Translations under genes and position numbers: made by a program | The notes under the pieces: generated by a model | What the model saw: only the letters and a program-made list of their open reading frames with translations | What the model was told of the DNA's origin: nothing | Databases searched by the model: none | Shown here: one piece after another, positions 36,311 through 50,218 of the stretch | Numbering within the stretch: position 1 is the stretch's first letter | Layout of the letters: each line of letters starts with the position of its first letter | Origin: Hysterangium stoloniferum | Lineage: Eukaryota; Basidiomycota; Agaricomycetes; Hysterangiales; Hysterangiaceae | Length of the DNA: 64,000 bases | Reading direction: 5' to 3' | NCBI GenBank assembly: GCA_015178975.1 | Contig: WHVD01000180.1 | Coordinates: 62,001-126,000 of the forward strand

Positions 36311-38472
36311 TCTAGGCGCACGATATGTGTTTTTGGTATATTGAAGTTGAGGCGAGATTTTTTTATTACCTTCTGAGGAAAGGTATGGGGGGTTATGTCA
36401 GGGGACAATTTCAAGAGTGTAAGGAGTACATCATTCACGTTGTAACTCGCCGGGTGAGCTTTCATAACGGGCAACCCCTTGTCGAACACTAAACGACCGA
36501 CTGAGCCCCGACTCGGAGCTTTGACGACAGTGGGAATACGAGAATGTATTTCCCTTTAAACTTGGCCTTTTTTGCCAGAGGGATGAAACTCGAATTTCAG
36601 TTACTCTGATGAAACTATTATCTATATCGCGTTCAGTCCTGCCCTGACCGTCGCGTGGCCTGGTGAGCTCTAGACTTTTCAAGGGTTACATATTGAATAA
36701 GGTATTAAATGCATGGTTATCTTTCGTGGTAGTATGCTGACCCAAAAAAAAGAGGATTTTCGGGTTAAGATGCGATGTTTCAGACGCCTCGAGGTCTAGT
36801 CGCACCACTCGGATGTCCCATACACTGATCTTCCCCGCTTTCTTTTAGTTACCGTGACAATAAACATTGTAATATGCCCAATTTCTTACCTCCGAGGGTT
36901 CACAGCTCGGAGACCGCGAGTGTGACGGTTAACCCAATTTTTGCTGTTCTATGTATCTGTTTAAAGAAAGGGCATAAGCCGTTGTGCCTATCCTGATATA
37001 TATATTGTGAAACGCTGCCTCAATGCCCCAACGGCAAATTGACCACCGTGTTGATACAGATAAATCCCAATGGAAAACGGGAATCCCTCAAAACTGTTTT
37101 ACACTCCGAGTCTGCTGAGACCATTGTATCTCTTCATTCATTGTCGATCAGACAGCTGGGATCTGAAGAAGCATGAACGTATTAGTACAAAAGATCCGTG
37201 AGAAACTTGGATTTGCTTGCCATATCTGGCGAGCTGCGCTTCTCTAGATAGATCTCTTTACGATCGATAAATCGCACGATCAGCAACTCCAATCAGTGGT
37301 GGAATTAGGCTAGCATAAAGTATGGGTGAGGCGAACAAAACGATGCATCTTAGATAGGGATCCTTACCTAATTAAAGCTCCCCCTAAGAGTACTTGAAAG
37401 ACGTGAAATAATTTGTTGAATTTATATGCACGTGGTACAGCAAATATTGGATGTTACATAAGGGCGAGCAAACACATAAAAAAATGAGCTCTTTCCACGA
37501 CAAACTGAGAGTAATCAAAACGTGTATATACAGCAGACTTTGATTAGACGCCCTAAATTATATCTGAGATTTGGTTCAAGTGGTTGCTCCGGCGGCAGAG
37601 CCAGGATGAATGAAAGACCCCCTAAGCCGAAGAGGTAACATCAACAGTCATACTGGTTTATTACTTCCCCACTTGATGGTACCGCCATATATGACAATTC
37701 CGCCAATGACATACCACATGCATTAATACTATGACCAGAACCACACTATTCAAGCTGTTCACAGTTATCCGACGCGACATAATAATTACATTTTCCCCTT
37801 TCCAACGCATTAAACGCACAACAACATACAAAAAGGGGAAGAGAAAAAGAACCCGAAAGAGAAATAGTATGCTCCTCAACCGACACATGAACATTGGAGA
37901 TCGCCCGCCAAATCAGGGTATCTGTACCCTGGCTGACAGAGAACCGAACCCCTGGCAACCAACCAACCAACATCTCCCGATCGCGGACGCCTGTGTAGGA
38001 ATACAGATGCATTGGCAATGAGCCGTCATCGACGGATCAGACGGAGGGCGCCGGAGTGTGATGTCCAATGTATGTGTAAGTGTGAGTGTGAGGTGAGTCC
38101 GTGGGAGAAATAGATAGATTAGAATTCGGATAATTAGCGTGGTAAGTGGGGATGGTGGAGATTGAATAAAACGACAAACATATAACTGGCACAGACAAGA
38201 GAAACAAAATTTGGAATCAAAAGATTCTAAGATACAGACAAAACCCAACGAATAAAACCAACAAAGTGACTCGAGAGGGAGGGGTTGGGTTAAGCGAGCA
38301 GACAGGCAACCATGAAAAAAGTAGCGAAAGCACGGGTGAATGGATGGACGGGTGTATATGAAGATTGAGACAAACAAGAAGGCCACAACAAGGAACAAAC
38401 GAAGAAAAGGAATAGTGCGACCCAGGTGAAAAAGTAAAAAGAAAACAGAGCAACAACCATCACCCACCGCCA
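36311..38472. other. Gene-poor stretch and probable 3' UTR of the GATA gene
   Basis: No gene is supported. Frames at 36431-36682, 37661-38021 and 37913-38473 overlap on both strands without recognisable products. The last few hundred bases before 38473 probably hold the untranslated end of the minus-strand GATA gene. Confidence 0.4.
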
Positions 38473-40851
38473 TTAGGGAGGACTTCCCCTGGCATTCGAA
38501 TTCCTCATCAAACTCGTCGTCGAATACCCCCCGAGGTTGAACGAGCTATCCGCCCTCTGCAAACCCGACGACGAATGTGAATGAGTCTGAGAATGATGTC
38601 CCGGCGGCGTCCAATGGTGTACCTGCATCATCCCCCGGAGCATGCCGCCCCCGCTCCCGCTTCCGCTTCCGCCGCCGCGGTGGGTATGCGACGGAACAGG
38701 CTGCAGCGTGATCTCCGCCGTATCTGCACCGTCGACGGCGGCAGACGCCTTCGAGGCGGCATCTGTACGTGTAGACGCGCGCAGCATTTCGACGCTTATG
38801 GCCGGTGCCTCGGCATTGCCATCTGGGCCGAGCGTTTTCTCGCGTTTGCGCATGAGTTTGGCGTAGTCTATGATAGGAGTGCAAGGTTAGTGAGTGTGTG
38901 GCGGGGATGAGAAGAGAAGTGTGTGTTGGGAAGGAAGGAGTGTGGATAGGACGGGATAGGGGAATAGGGAATACGTACGCAAACCACATGCATTACACAG
39001 CGTTCTCGCTCCATCGGGTCCACGTCTCCACTCGGGTGTCTCCCGAATATTGCACGAATGGCACTTGCCTGGAGGATTCGCGCGCTGCTATAGACGTCAG
39101 CTCATCGTGGGAACTCAAATATGGGGTGGGGGCGGAAAGAGGAATGAAAAGGAACGGTACACAAAACGTTAGAAGCATCTCGCAGGAGGAAAGCGGGAGA
39201 AGTGATGCTGGGAGTGCTAAACATAAACGAGATACGCACACTCCGTTTTCTGTACTTCGCCTTCGCCTGGCCTGCGGGTCCGCCTGCTCCACCCATACCT
39301 TGTCCGCGTTTACTACGGATTATTTCCATGTCTTTCTGAGCAATGCTCTGCAATTAAAATAAAAGTCGAGATCAACATCAATCGATGCGTAACGGATAGC
39401 AACCCACATCACTGGCTCCTGCAGTGCTATTGCCGCCAACCCCACTGCCACCCATGTTTCGGTCCATCTCATCACTGTCTTGCACCCCACTGGACACATC
39501 ATCCTCCCACGGACGTTTCTTTCGCTTGTTATCTTCATCCTCCGCAGACGCCAGCTTACGAAGCTTCTCCACAAGGCGAAAGACAACACTAGCACGATCT
39601 GCCATTTCCGCCATTTCCTCAGGTGAAGGATGGTTCCCAGACCCGGTGGCTACGACATGACTGATTAGCACCTCATGTCCACAGTTAATTCTTGAAAATC
39701 AAAGCATACCATAGTGGCTCGAAAATTCCAAAAGGATCTTCGAGTGCTCCACGATCTGAAGTAGACAGTCAATAAGCAAGATATTACGTGACGCTTCAGT
39801 CACCCACCTTGCTAAGATGTAAGCCGCCTACGACGCCCTTGTCTGGGTCATCCTCAAACGCCTTCACGGTATTCGTCAACGATTGCACGCTCATTATTGG
39901 TGGGGGCGGCGCGGGTGTCGTCGTACCAAACAGTGGACTCGACGAAGTCGAACTCGGCGGGAACATGGACGCAGCAGGGAAACGGTGCTGTTGTTGCTGC
40001 GACTGCGGCGGAGGGTGCTGCTGCTGTTGCTGTTGAGGATGAGGTGAGTGGGTCGGCGGAGGCGCCAAATTGTGTGACGGCGGGAACGACAATGGGAAAG
40101 AGTGCGTGCCAGCTTTTTGCGAAATCGTCTGGGGTGCAGTCGTGGGTGTCGGTGGCTGCTGTTGCTGTTGGGAAGAGGTTGACTGCGCCTGCGCCTGCGG
40201 TGAAGTCTGGTTCTGATAGTACCATTGGGAAGTGGATGCGACGCGATTTGTGCTAGCGGTATGGTTGTTGAAGTACTGGCCGGAAGGCTGTTCGGGGTAC
40301 GGGACGTGTTGCTGTTGCTGCTGGTTCTGGTGCTGCTGGTGTTGAGGATACGCGTTACCAGTGGTACGCTGGTCATATGGAGCGACTGGAAAAGGCGAGC
40401 GGGAACCCGAATTCGAACTGGGGTTATTAGTAGCACTTGTAGAAGTAGTACTCATAAGCCGTGGCCTCCGAGTTGGTGGAGATACGTGTGGTTGCGATGA
40501 TGAAGAGGTATCTGTCTACGATGTCAGCGAATATAAATCGCAAAATTTCGTGGTCCGGCACGGACCTTGACCTTGGAAATACAAGTTCGTCTCCCTTGGA
40601 TAGTAGTCATCCTGGGAGAAGCTTCTCTGAGGGACCTGAGGTGTCTGTTGCTGCTGCTGTTGGGGCTGTTGATTCTGTTGCTGTGACAGAGGCAAACTCT
40701 GGGGTCCCCCAGCTCCTTCATAGGAAAAGTTCAGACTTCTCAGCGAAGGAAGACTCGTTTGGTGCGTGGTAGGTGGTGGTGGCAGGTGCGGACTGGGTTG
40801 TGAATGATGATGATGAACATTCGGATGGGAATACACAGAATGCGAGGCCAT
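38473..40851 (-). CDS. GATA-type zinc-finger transcription factor, Q-rich
   Basis: Seven exons on the minus strand: 40566-40851, 39808-40511, 39710-39755, 39408-39649, 39240-39347, 38979-39084 and 38473-38867. All join in frame to 628 residues. The N-terminal half is rich in Gln, Pro, Ser and His, with runs of up to six glutamines. The central part has a short conserved helix ([15 protein letters not shown]) and an acidic/basic linker. One GATA finger follows: CHSC, an 18-residue loop containing [14 protein letters not shown], then CNAC, and the basic [10 protein letters not shown]. The Cys spacing is CX2CX18CX2C. The start at 40851 assumes a 5' UTR intron ending near 40922; a start at 40974 is possible if that intron is retained. 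The exact orthologue is not assigned. Confidence 0.88.
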
Positions 40852-43037
40852 CGGGTCCGTCCCTTTGCTTGTCGTCGTTGACGACGACGGTGTTGGGCTA
40901 GATGACGGTGTGGTTCTAAAACAACCACACCAAGTATTATATACAGGGACATCGGTGGTAGGCAAGATGGGCACATACGTTTGAAAGAGGATGCTCGCAC
41001 TACTACCACACTACTAACAATGAGCTCGACTTCGGTCCTGAAGGGTTGTCGGTGGACGCGAGTAAGGGTTCAAGAAAAGATAGGCAGGATCGGGCACTGA
41101 ACCAGATCTCTGGCTTACATAACCGGGGACCTGGCCTCCATGCCGAACTTTTTATTATAATTATCATTTTTATCAAATTTTTCAAACCCACCCCTCGGCA
41201 AAACCACGGCTGCGGAGTATTTACGTTTTGCATGAGGAATTCGCGTGTTTACGCTTGTTGTATATTTTTTTCCGTGATTTATCAGAGCACGCTAGGAAAC
41301 GATTTCAGAGGGATATTGACCTTGTCCAAACAGTGGAGCATCAAGAAAGCGCCGACTTGTCATTTTGGCAAAGGGTGGCGGGATATGACCATGTAATTGC
41401 AGGATGTTTGTATGTATGTTTCCATCTGCACCAGGCCACTCTATTGAAATATTAATACTTAGGGCTGAGGGCGGCACAGACAACGGCTGACAACGACTCC
41501 ATTTCGTTCACTTCCTCCACAGTATGATCACACTTATCATATTCATTGTGAATTGCAGCATGCGTCCCTTCTAATAGAAGCCATCGATATTAATCATCTA
41601 TGCTGCGTTCGTTGGGGAAGACCTCTAAAACTCTCCCAAATGAAAACAAAATTAACATTACATATTTTTCCACACACTGGAATGACCTCAAACCTTGGCC
41701 CTCTCCCGTCTGCCAAAGTATAAAATGCTAAGCTTGTGGTGTTCCCTGCCCTGTCTGATCCGACCGCGCCCTTGACCAGAGAACGAGTCCGACCCGCCTT
41801 CGTGATGATCTGTGATTTCCGGTCTGTAACAAACGCAAACCAGATCAACAATTAACCAGAATAGGCACTTGTGCTGAGCGATCGGGCATCAGTTGACCGA
41901 GGTTCTTCTTCTGTTCCGTACCAACCAGCGGTCAGCACGCCTGCTCGCTTTCATCTCACATAAAAATGAGGATTTCATTCTATAAGCATCATGTGGAACA
42001 AGTGTTGACTTAACCCTTTTCACCCTGACCAAGTATTCATAAAATTTTCATTAAAACCGACACCGGCGCAGTGTCAAACAACCCACGTATCGTGTTCCCC
42101 CCGGCATGACGCCTTTCCGATCGGAGCTCACGGTTTTTGATTTGCTTGCATGCATGAGACTATGACGGCATGAAGGGCATGAGGGTCAGGAGAACCATCC
42201 AAGGGACACAACAAAACCGATTATTATCAGGTCCGTTCGGGGGACCTAGTGTCCTCCGAACAAGCCCTTCGTCTATTCACAATGATTCCCGTGTCTCTTC
42301 TATTCAATTCAACGAGACGGCAACGAAGACCAAAGCATTTAACACGGTCATTTCGGTGCGCCGTAGTCTCGGAAGATTGCTATCAATGCCGGTACGGCTG
42401 ACCCCCCGGGCAGTGACACCATTGGTCAAGAACAAAAAATTTGTTCCTCGGCACTGCCAACGCCATGGTGACCAAGACGAGAATAGTGCACAAGCGCTGC
42501 TTACCTTACTTAGTATCTCATAGTAAAGCCTGCGAAACCCTGACTCTCAACCTTACCAATTTGGACAAGATTACCCTACGAAATTGTAACTCCCATAGAT
42601 CTGCATTAGGCATATAATAGATTCCTGCTGGCTGCTTTCAACGGATCCGACGCTTACGGACCGACAGGCACTGAACTAGTACATGGCAGGAACGTGATGA
42701 ATTGACAGGCAAAGTTTGGTTACCAGTAGACGCGCGTTGAGCCCCTGATGCCGAAGTTGCATGAAAATTTAAGAGTGGTTAGTGTGTGAATACATAATAT
42801 GGTCACCCATTGTTTCTCCGTACTTTGATTGTTTCACGTCTCAATTCGCAAGCGTATTCCCTACAATTATTATCATCAACACAACCCGAGCATTTATAGG
42901 GCAAACAAGATATGTCTGTCATATTCAGGAGTATCGTGGGTCCTCCCGCGCTTCATGTTCCATCCGTGTGCGAATAGTATTCAACGTTGCTTTACCACAT
43001 CAAACGTTTTTCCAATCGTTCATAATGCGAAATGATA
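40852..43037. other. Intergenic, no supported gene
   Basis: This holds the 5' region of the GATA gene and the 3' flank of the oxoprolinase-like gene. Open frames at 41046-41455 and 42170-42523 (117 codons, basic) have no recognisable family or splice partners. Confidence 0.45.
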
Positions 43038-46000
43038 TCACCTTTCACTTCTTGGCAGACGCATAGCCGACCGCGACATCATCGAAGGCATAATAGGCGC
43101 CTCCAGTCCCGTCTCTTCCATACACTTGTCCAGCAGCTCCTGCACGCTTCCCCCGCGATTGAATACTTCCCTTGCGGTACCACCATTTCGCGTCCTTCTG
43201 GCTCGGAGCTGTGCTCTGAGCACGGCAGTTCGTTCATTATCTACCACAAAGGGCCTTCGGGTATCAGTGGCAAAGGCAATATCTGTCTGGCTTTCCCTCC
43301 CCTTTGAGTTAAGGTTGTTATTAATGTCAACCGTTTGTTTCCATGTTGGATCCGTATCATGCTGCCGTTCCACGCCATAGGACTGGCGGGCGCCTTCCAC
43401 AGACACCAGGCGTCTGTCCACTTCGAGGGCGACGAGACTGTGTGAGTGTGGTGTAATTGTATGATGGGGAAGCCAAATCAAATAGGCATATTAGCATTGG
43501 ATTTCAAATGACGTTATGAAGGTGAGGCATGCCGCCATCATAGAAGGTGTGCGTTCCGAATAAGTCGGAAAGGAGATGTCACACGAGGCGTTAATGGAGG
43601 CATACTTAGGGTAAAAGGAAGCAGGGCTCACGCTGGGTCTCGTTCTAACGGGTCGCCTTTCCCTCCTCCTCCCCATGTCTCCCAAATCAATACATCATCA
43701 GGTTCGACGCGAATGCCATATGCCTTTGCCCCATAAGTAATGTGCTCTCCGGATCTTTTTATGAGCACACGGCGTGACCTCTGAGGAGGTTAATCAAGGA
43801 TCATAATCAAGGGGGAAGAGTGAAGGGCCAGTCAGACAAGTCAGATGCCATGTTCAAACCAAGAAGCCACGTGCCTTGCCAGGCTCACCCCCATTTACGC
43901 CCCATGGCTTGGTCAACCAGCGGTCTAGAAATACAGATCAGTATTGCTTGGGATACTTGACTGGCAACGTGAGGAGAAGAAGAGAAATGATGGGGAAAGA
44001 TATTGATGCGAGGGACAACGGTGTAACAGGTGACAGTTGGATAATCACTCCAACATACCATCATGCAAAGATATCTCTCCGGGTGCTAGAAAGCGGTAGT
44101 GCATCCGTATCCCATTTCCCCCTCGGTAAAAGCCTATGCAAAGTATCAACGAGTGCATGTCTAACATTAGAGATTTAAACTGGAATATGTACCTGGTCCC
44201 CCAGAATCTTCCACCAACTCGTATCTCTCAATGATGAGGGGGAAATAGAGTTCAAGATATTCACAAGGCACCGATTGCATCGAGGGCCCTGAGATGTGAG
44301 ATAAACTGAGATAAGGTCGAATATCTAGATTCGGATCAATAATGTCCACATACAGAGAGAATGCCCATCTGGTCCATCGCCAATAGGACGTGCAGGTATG
44401 CCTTGAGAAATTAAGATGTCACCGCAAGCGTAGTCGCCAATGGCATTGTACCCTCACCTCCTGTCGAAATCTGATACAACAGAAAATATTCTCCCTCGTC
44501 ATTTCGGCCGCTGTAGTCTACCAAAATCGTTTAGTTTGTGTGTCTTCATGCATCATTTGATAATATTGGAGCTCACAAACGTGCGGACTGTCCGAAAACC
44601 CTGCGGCACATAAAAATGCAGGATTCCGCATACCGAATAGCGCGGCAAGGACATCCAACACACGACCGAGGGCGTGTGTTCGACAAGAGAGTGGGGCGGG
44701 GCGGGTTGGATTCTGCGGATGTAAAATAAATAAATAAAGGGCCCGCAGAAGCAGCAAAAGAACTATATTTACCAGCAAACAGCCCTTCGGGATGTGCACC
44801 TCGATTAGTTCGTGTGCGCCATCGTTAACAACGATGCTAGGATCAAAAACACTGCATGAAAAAATGAGCATTACCTAGGTGGACATGAAAGGAGGAAAGA
44901 AAACTCGCGTAGTGAGGTATATGCTGTCATAAGAGATCAACTAAGGAATAAATCCCTATGGTTAAAATTAAAACTCGTACATAACAAACATCTTCCACAT
45001 CGCTGAGCTAAGAAGGAAGTTGATACTTGTTTCCGCCTGGGGATCTGTTCCAGTAAAATCGAAGTGTAATTTTGTGATACCATTTGAATCGTCCTGCTTG
45101 TACACTGAAGGGGGTGAGACTCGCGTGGGGAAGATGAGATATATGACCACTAACTGCGACATGCGACTGACGAAGTTCAGTAGGATCATCTCGAACCCAG
45201 CAATAGGATTATTTACGCACTTTTCCAAGGACCACAACCTTCTCCGTCGTCTTGAAGACATGTCAGCTGATTTTGTTTAAACTCAAATTAGACAACACGC
45301 AAGGACACACCATCAATATAATCTTCAAAGTAACAGCCTTCTGGAGGAATCTCCGTCTTAATAAGATTTCCTACGGCCCGCTTGTTACGTTCCAGGAGGG
45401 CATCGAAACATTGATCGTATACGGCCTTCCCTGAAGAAATGTGTTAAAAAGATAACTATATATACGGGTAGGTAAAATGCACCAAAACGCTTGTAAAGAT
45501 CGATCATCCGGGCACCCGCAGTATTGCATGCAGCCATTCTTTTACGAAATTAGACTGGACACATTCGATACACAGAATAACTCACAGGGCATGTACGTCT
45601 GTGCGAAGGTAATGGGGAAGCCGGGTGTTTCGATAGCATATCTATGACCCAAAAAAATTAGTTCAAAACCTGCATCTGGTGTAATGCCTCGCCTGAAGTA
45701 TTCCCTCGTTAAGAACACCTCGTTGATATATTTTCACAGGTGGAATCTGAACGACAAGATGAATAGGAGACGATAATAGATTTCGAGACTTACTTGCAGT
45801 CCATCCGCGAAGATATCTTTATTATGAACACCGAGGCTTCCAGGTACCGCACCCGCAATATCAGAAACATGGCCAACTATAGAGTGTTCAGCACTTTTTA
45901 CTGGACATTTTGAAAGCATTTCTTACAGTTGGCTGTCCACGCGATTAGCTCTCCCTCACAGAAAACAGGCACAAGAATGAGTATATCGTTGAGGTGTGAA

Positions 46001-49000
46001 ATCGCCCCGGATACAGAATAAGGATCATTAGTCATGAAAATGTCGCCCTCCTCAATTGTACCTGTCCAGTTCTGCAGAAAATCGGGCACAAAGCTTGGTG
46101 CGTATCGTAACATCAGGCGTCAGTGCTACTGTCAATAAACTTGATTTACCTTCCGAAATGACCTATATTACCAGTAAATAATCAGTGTATTAGACCACGG
46201 GTGTGTTGATTTTATTCACCCGCCATCATCAGTCCGTCACGGTTTGCAATCATGGGGAATTCGTCTCTAAAGCAATTTACTTAGCCGTGCAGTTTAATGA
46301 ATCACGGGTGTGCAACCTTTGCTCTCGGATGCTAAGCGACAAGCAATGAGATTGTAGAGACAATAGAAGAAGGCGAAAGGACGCACCCTGGAGACATCGA
46401 ACATCTTGTCATAAGAACTAGACAATACCATCGATTTATGTATTATGTCAATGAATGTAGGTTGCGACCCACCATCCATCTCGTTACGAGCGCTGGACAA
46501 CGCTGATTCGATGATATCGACCGTTATAGGGTCTAAGGGATTATTGACCTCCAAGGCATTCTTGGTCGGGGTCCCGGTTTCTTTGTTGTCAATCGGCCAG
46601 AGAAGAATATTTCCTATGGAATCCACTTCAGCACGATAATCTGGATGTACTGGAGTCCATTGTCAGGACGAGACCAAGAGGAAGCTTGGGAAAAAGGAGG
46701 GAGAACCTAGTGTATTCGAATCCATTTCAGTTATTATGCTAAGAAGACTACATTGGCAAGGTAATAACAATTGTAAGAGATATAAATACCATGGACCGGC
46801 TAAATGATCCCCTGCTTTCAACCCTGATCTATTCCAGATTTCTACTTCAAAATAATCTTTGCCGCCTAAATGCATTGATGTGGATCCTTTTATGGCAGAG
46901 CGGTCTGGTGTTCCTGTCCCCTTGCGAAGTTGCGGTACAGCACTATAAGCGTGTCGTTCTTCACTCTTGACTCGAACATGGACGAATTCTACCGGAAGAT
47001 CTAGATCGAACGTAAAGAGCTGTTTATGAGACTCCGTAAAACGCTCAGCGAGGTAGTCTAAGCCTCTACTGGACAAGCAAGACAGATCAAGTGGTACGGG
47101 CAATAAGAGGGATTGGCCACCATAACGAAGATCTGCTTCGTATGTGAGAACCTGCGATGAGATGGGAACTCCTTGCTTCTCTAGAACATCGCAAACGCTC
47201 TCGGCGAGACCTGATGAGAGTGGAAATGAGATAATTTGTAAAGTGCAAAGTAAAGTCGCCGCCTGGTTATCACCTTCAAATGTCTTAAGAACTTCTGATA
47301 GACTCACTGTAGCAATACGTCGGATAAAGGTGGACTTTAAGGCAGCATCAGCGATGGATTCCCACTGCCAGGACCACTCACAGATAACTCGTGCCGAAGC
47401 CCTGTGGTGGCGGCTCCAAAAGCGCACAAAACTCCGGGAGAAGGGGGTACTATGACCACTTTGCAATGAAGAAGTTTCCCCAGCGCACATCCGTGCAGTG
47501 GACCCGCGCCTCCAAAGACTACCAGGGCGAAGTCTCGTGGATCGTAACCAGCTTCCACGCTCACAAGCCGCAATGCGCCGAGGATATTCTCATTGGCGAT
47601 CCGTATGATACCTTCCGCGGCATCCATAATGCTGATGTGGAGTGCGTCAGCTATAGTTTGTATCGCTGTACGAGCTGCCTCGATATCAAGAGGAAATGAT
47701 CCTCCTAAAAGTTCTTTCGGAAGATAGCCCAAAACGGCATTCGCATCCGTGACGGTTGGTTCGACGCCTCCCCGAGAGTAGCAAGCCGGCCCAGGTACTG
47801 CGCCGGCGGATTTGGGTCTGGAAAATGTTTGATGGATTCTCAGAGATTTGAACGAACCGTCCGTCCACTTACCCCACCCTCAGTGATTTGGTAATCTCGG
47901 GAACATGTGCGATTGAACCTCCTCCTGCACCGACTGTGTGTACATCGACACTCGGACTCTTCACAACGAGGTCTCCGACATGAGTTTCGCGACGTATCTT
48001 CGGAACGCCGTTGTGAATAAGGGACACATCTGTGGAAGTACCACCCATATCGCAGCAAACAAGGTCTTTAAATCTGGGATAAATGTGAGTAACGACTTTA
48101 TCATCAGGATGTCAAGTTGAGAAATAATCTAACTCTGTTCGGTTTGCAACTATGCTGACGACACCTGCGACACCACCACTTGGTCCTGACATCAACGTAT
48201 TGACCGGGCTAGCTGAAGCCACCTTAACAGTGGACAAACCGCCGTCGGACCGCAGTACACGCAATGACACATTGCGTCCGATATGATCTTGAAGGGTATT
48301 CAAGTATTTCGACATGTGAGGTTTAACATACGCGTCTGCGACGGTTGTAATTGTCCGTTCATATTCCATGAGTTCGGGTAAAACTTCACATGAGATGGAG
48401 ATCGGAACTAAGTTGAAAGTCATCAACAGGTTACGATATGGGAGTTTTCAGCCTGAGAAATGGCTGACCGTCTGGAAATTCTTCTCTGACAATGTCCTTG
48501 GCGAGTATCTCATGCACTGGATTCGAGATTGAATTGATCAGACATATGGTGATAGCTTCAGGACTATAACGCTTTAGGGTCTGAATATTTTTTCTTAACA
48601 CTCTTTCGTCAAGTGGCCGTAACTCGCGACCGTGTGTATCTATTCGTCCCGGTACTTCGATCGTCATTTCAAGAGAGGCCAATGGCTCGGGCTTGGGCCA
48701 TACAATCCATCCTGTTTGCTTAAAATTATAATCGGGTCTTTCTATCATTGACTAAGCGTCACCTGCAAGTCCGCCGGGGACCTGACACCGGCGGATTTGT
48801 AGAACATCTTTGTAACCTTCTGTCACGAGCAGGCCCACTCTGGCCCCCTTTCCTGAAGAAACGTAATTTACCTTGAGAGAGGGAACGTTGATTGTCAAAC
48901 TGGACCAACCTTCCAGAATGGCATTAGTGGCAACAGTCGTTCTTAATGTAAAATGAGATTCAGTGTTCAACGATAAGCGAGATGAATCCCAACTACCCAT

Positions 49001-49271
49001 GATTCAAAACATCAAATTCCGAGTTGATTCCTTGGCTATCCAGTTGTTTCTGCAATTTTTCTATTCCATCTTTCACAGCGATACTCTGATCGTTTGGGGT
49101 TGAAGGGACTTTGGTACGGTGGCAGTCGCCTGATGGTGTGAGCAATAACAAGTCCGTAAAAGTTCCTAGATAAGGTATTCATCACTTCCAAATGAGTACC
49201 GTTCTATGCCAGAGATATCAATGAATATTAATGCACTCGCCTCCAACGTCAACGCCTAATCTGGTCGCCAT
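43038..49271 (-). CDS. Hydantoinase/5-oxoprolinase family protein (HyuA-HyuB fusion)
   Basis: A long intron-rich gene on the minus strand, starting MATRLGVDVGG at 49271. The HyuA half has GGTFTD (nucleotide loop), HGTTVATNAILEG, DMGGTSTDVSL and GAGGGSIAHV. It goes on to VPGPACYSRGG, FGGAGPLHGCALG and TEMDSNTL. The HyuB half follows in the same frame: LDPITVDIIESAL, DEFPMIANRDG, TNDPYSVSGAISHLND, SCRTHALGRV, FLCAAGFSDSPH, ELYFPLIIERYE and SVEGARQSYGV. The joins I checked restore the frame, so the gene looks intact at roughly 1,250-1,300 residues, normal for the fused family. Members use ATP to open cyclic amides or carboxylate ketones. The sequence is closer to the HyuA/acetone-carboxylase side than to classical eukaryotic OXP1, so 5-oxoproline is only one possible substrate. 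Intron 1 (49166-49240) has a GC donor. Confidence 0.9.
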
Positions 49272-50218
49272 AAGATTTTCGAAAGCTGTTGGGATTGGTG
49301 GAAAGAAATGCAGCTACTCCCATGGAGATTACCCAGAACCGATACAGCAATAAGCTTTCAAATAAGAGCCGAGAGTAAATTAATTAATATCATGTGAGTC
49401 GTTGTCAGCCAACCTCGAGGTCACTGCGGAAAAATGACGTCAGTTCATTTATTGCCCAAAGGCCTCGTTCTCCTCTGGGTCTCTCGGTACCTCTGATCAG
49501 TGCTTTGTAAACAAAATGTTCGTGGCTGTACTTTACTACCTAAGGACATGTGGATGTTTAAGGGAGAAGACCTGGGTTAAATGTGTGATAAGCTATTATA
49601 TCCCATGTGATCTCGTTGCCACGGGCATCCAGGTGTCGAGTCACTTCTATACTATTATGTATTGTTTTCAATGCTTTTCTTCTTGAAAGGTCATTAATTG
49701 CAAGGCTTATTTGGCAATTATGCTAATATGGCACACGGAGATCCTCTTCCGTTGTTATGACTAAAAAGGTCATGAACAAGAACTGAAGTCAGGGGTTGTG
49801 ACCAATTCATTTTATCTTATCGAATATTCTGTTTACTAATGAGCAGAAGCCCTCACAGATCTCGGCTGGATTGGTATTTAGTATTCTATAATTGCACAGC
49901 ACTTGCGATTTTATATCGGGTGTAGTACGTGAAGCAATTGGGTTCTATTTACTATATCCCTGCTGTTGGAATGACACCGTAGAAATCCCATCGCCATATT
50001 CGGACGAACAATAATATGCAGGGTCGAAATAACAAAGGAACCATGCAGACACATAAGGAATCAAAATGTGGCTACATATCCCGTTGTTGCCACATATTCC
50101 CTTTATTTTATATTTCCTTTGTTTGTACCACCCATTGTTGACTTTAGTATATATACAGTATACAAAGCGACAGATTATTCTCTCCCAACTACCACAATCA
50201 CCATATTCAATACCTGAC
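49272..50218. other. Divergent intergenic promoter region
   Basis: This 947-bp gap separates the start of the oxoprolinase-like gene on the minus strand from the start of the giant GTPase gene on the plus strand. No gene is seen in it. Confidence 0.5.
50147..50155 (+). promoter_or_regulatory. TATA-like box before the giant GTPase gene
   Basis: GTATATATA lies about 65-70 bp upstream of the chosen start at 50219. The position suits a TATA element with a short leader. The evidence is sequence and spacing only. Confidence 0.35.

Noticed and set aside
38217..38473. Minus-strand frames rich in Leu and Phe, looking like membrane segments
   Set aside because: They lie downstream of the GATA gene stop in likely UTR, overlap each other in different frames and have no splice or family support.
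42170..42523. 117-codon basic open frame
   Set aside because: No family, splice sites or conserved motif was seen, and its composition is compatible with chance.
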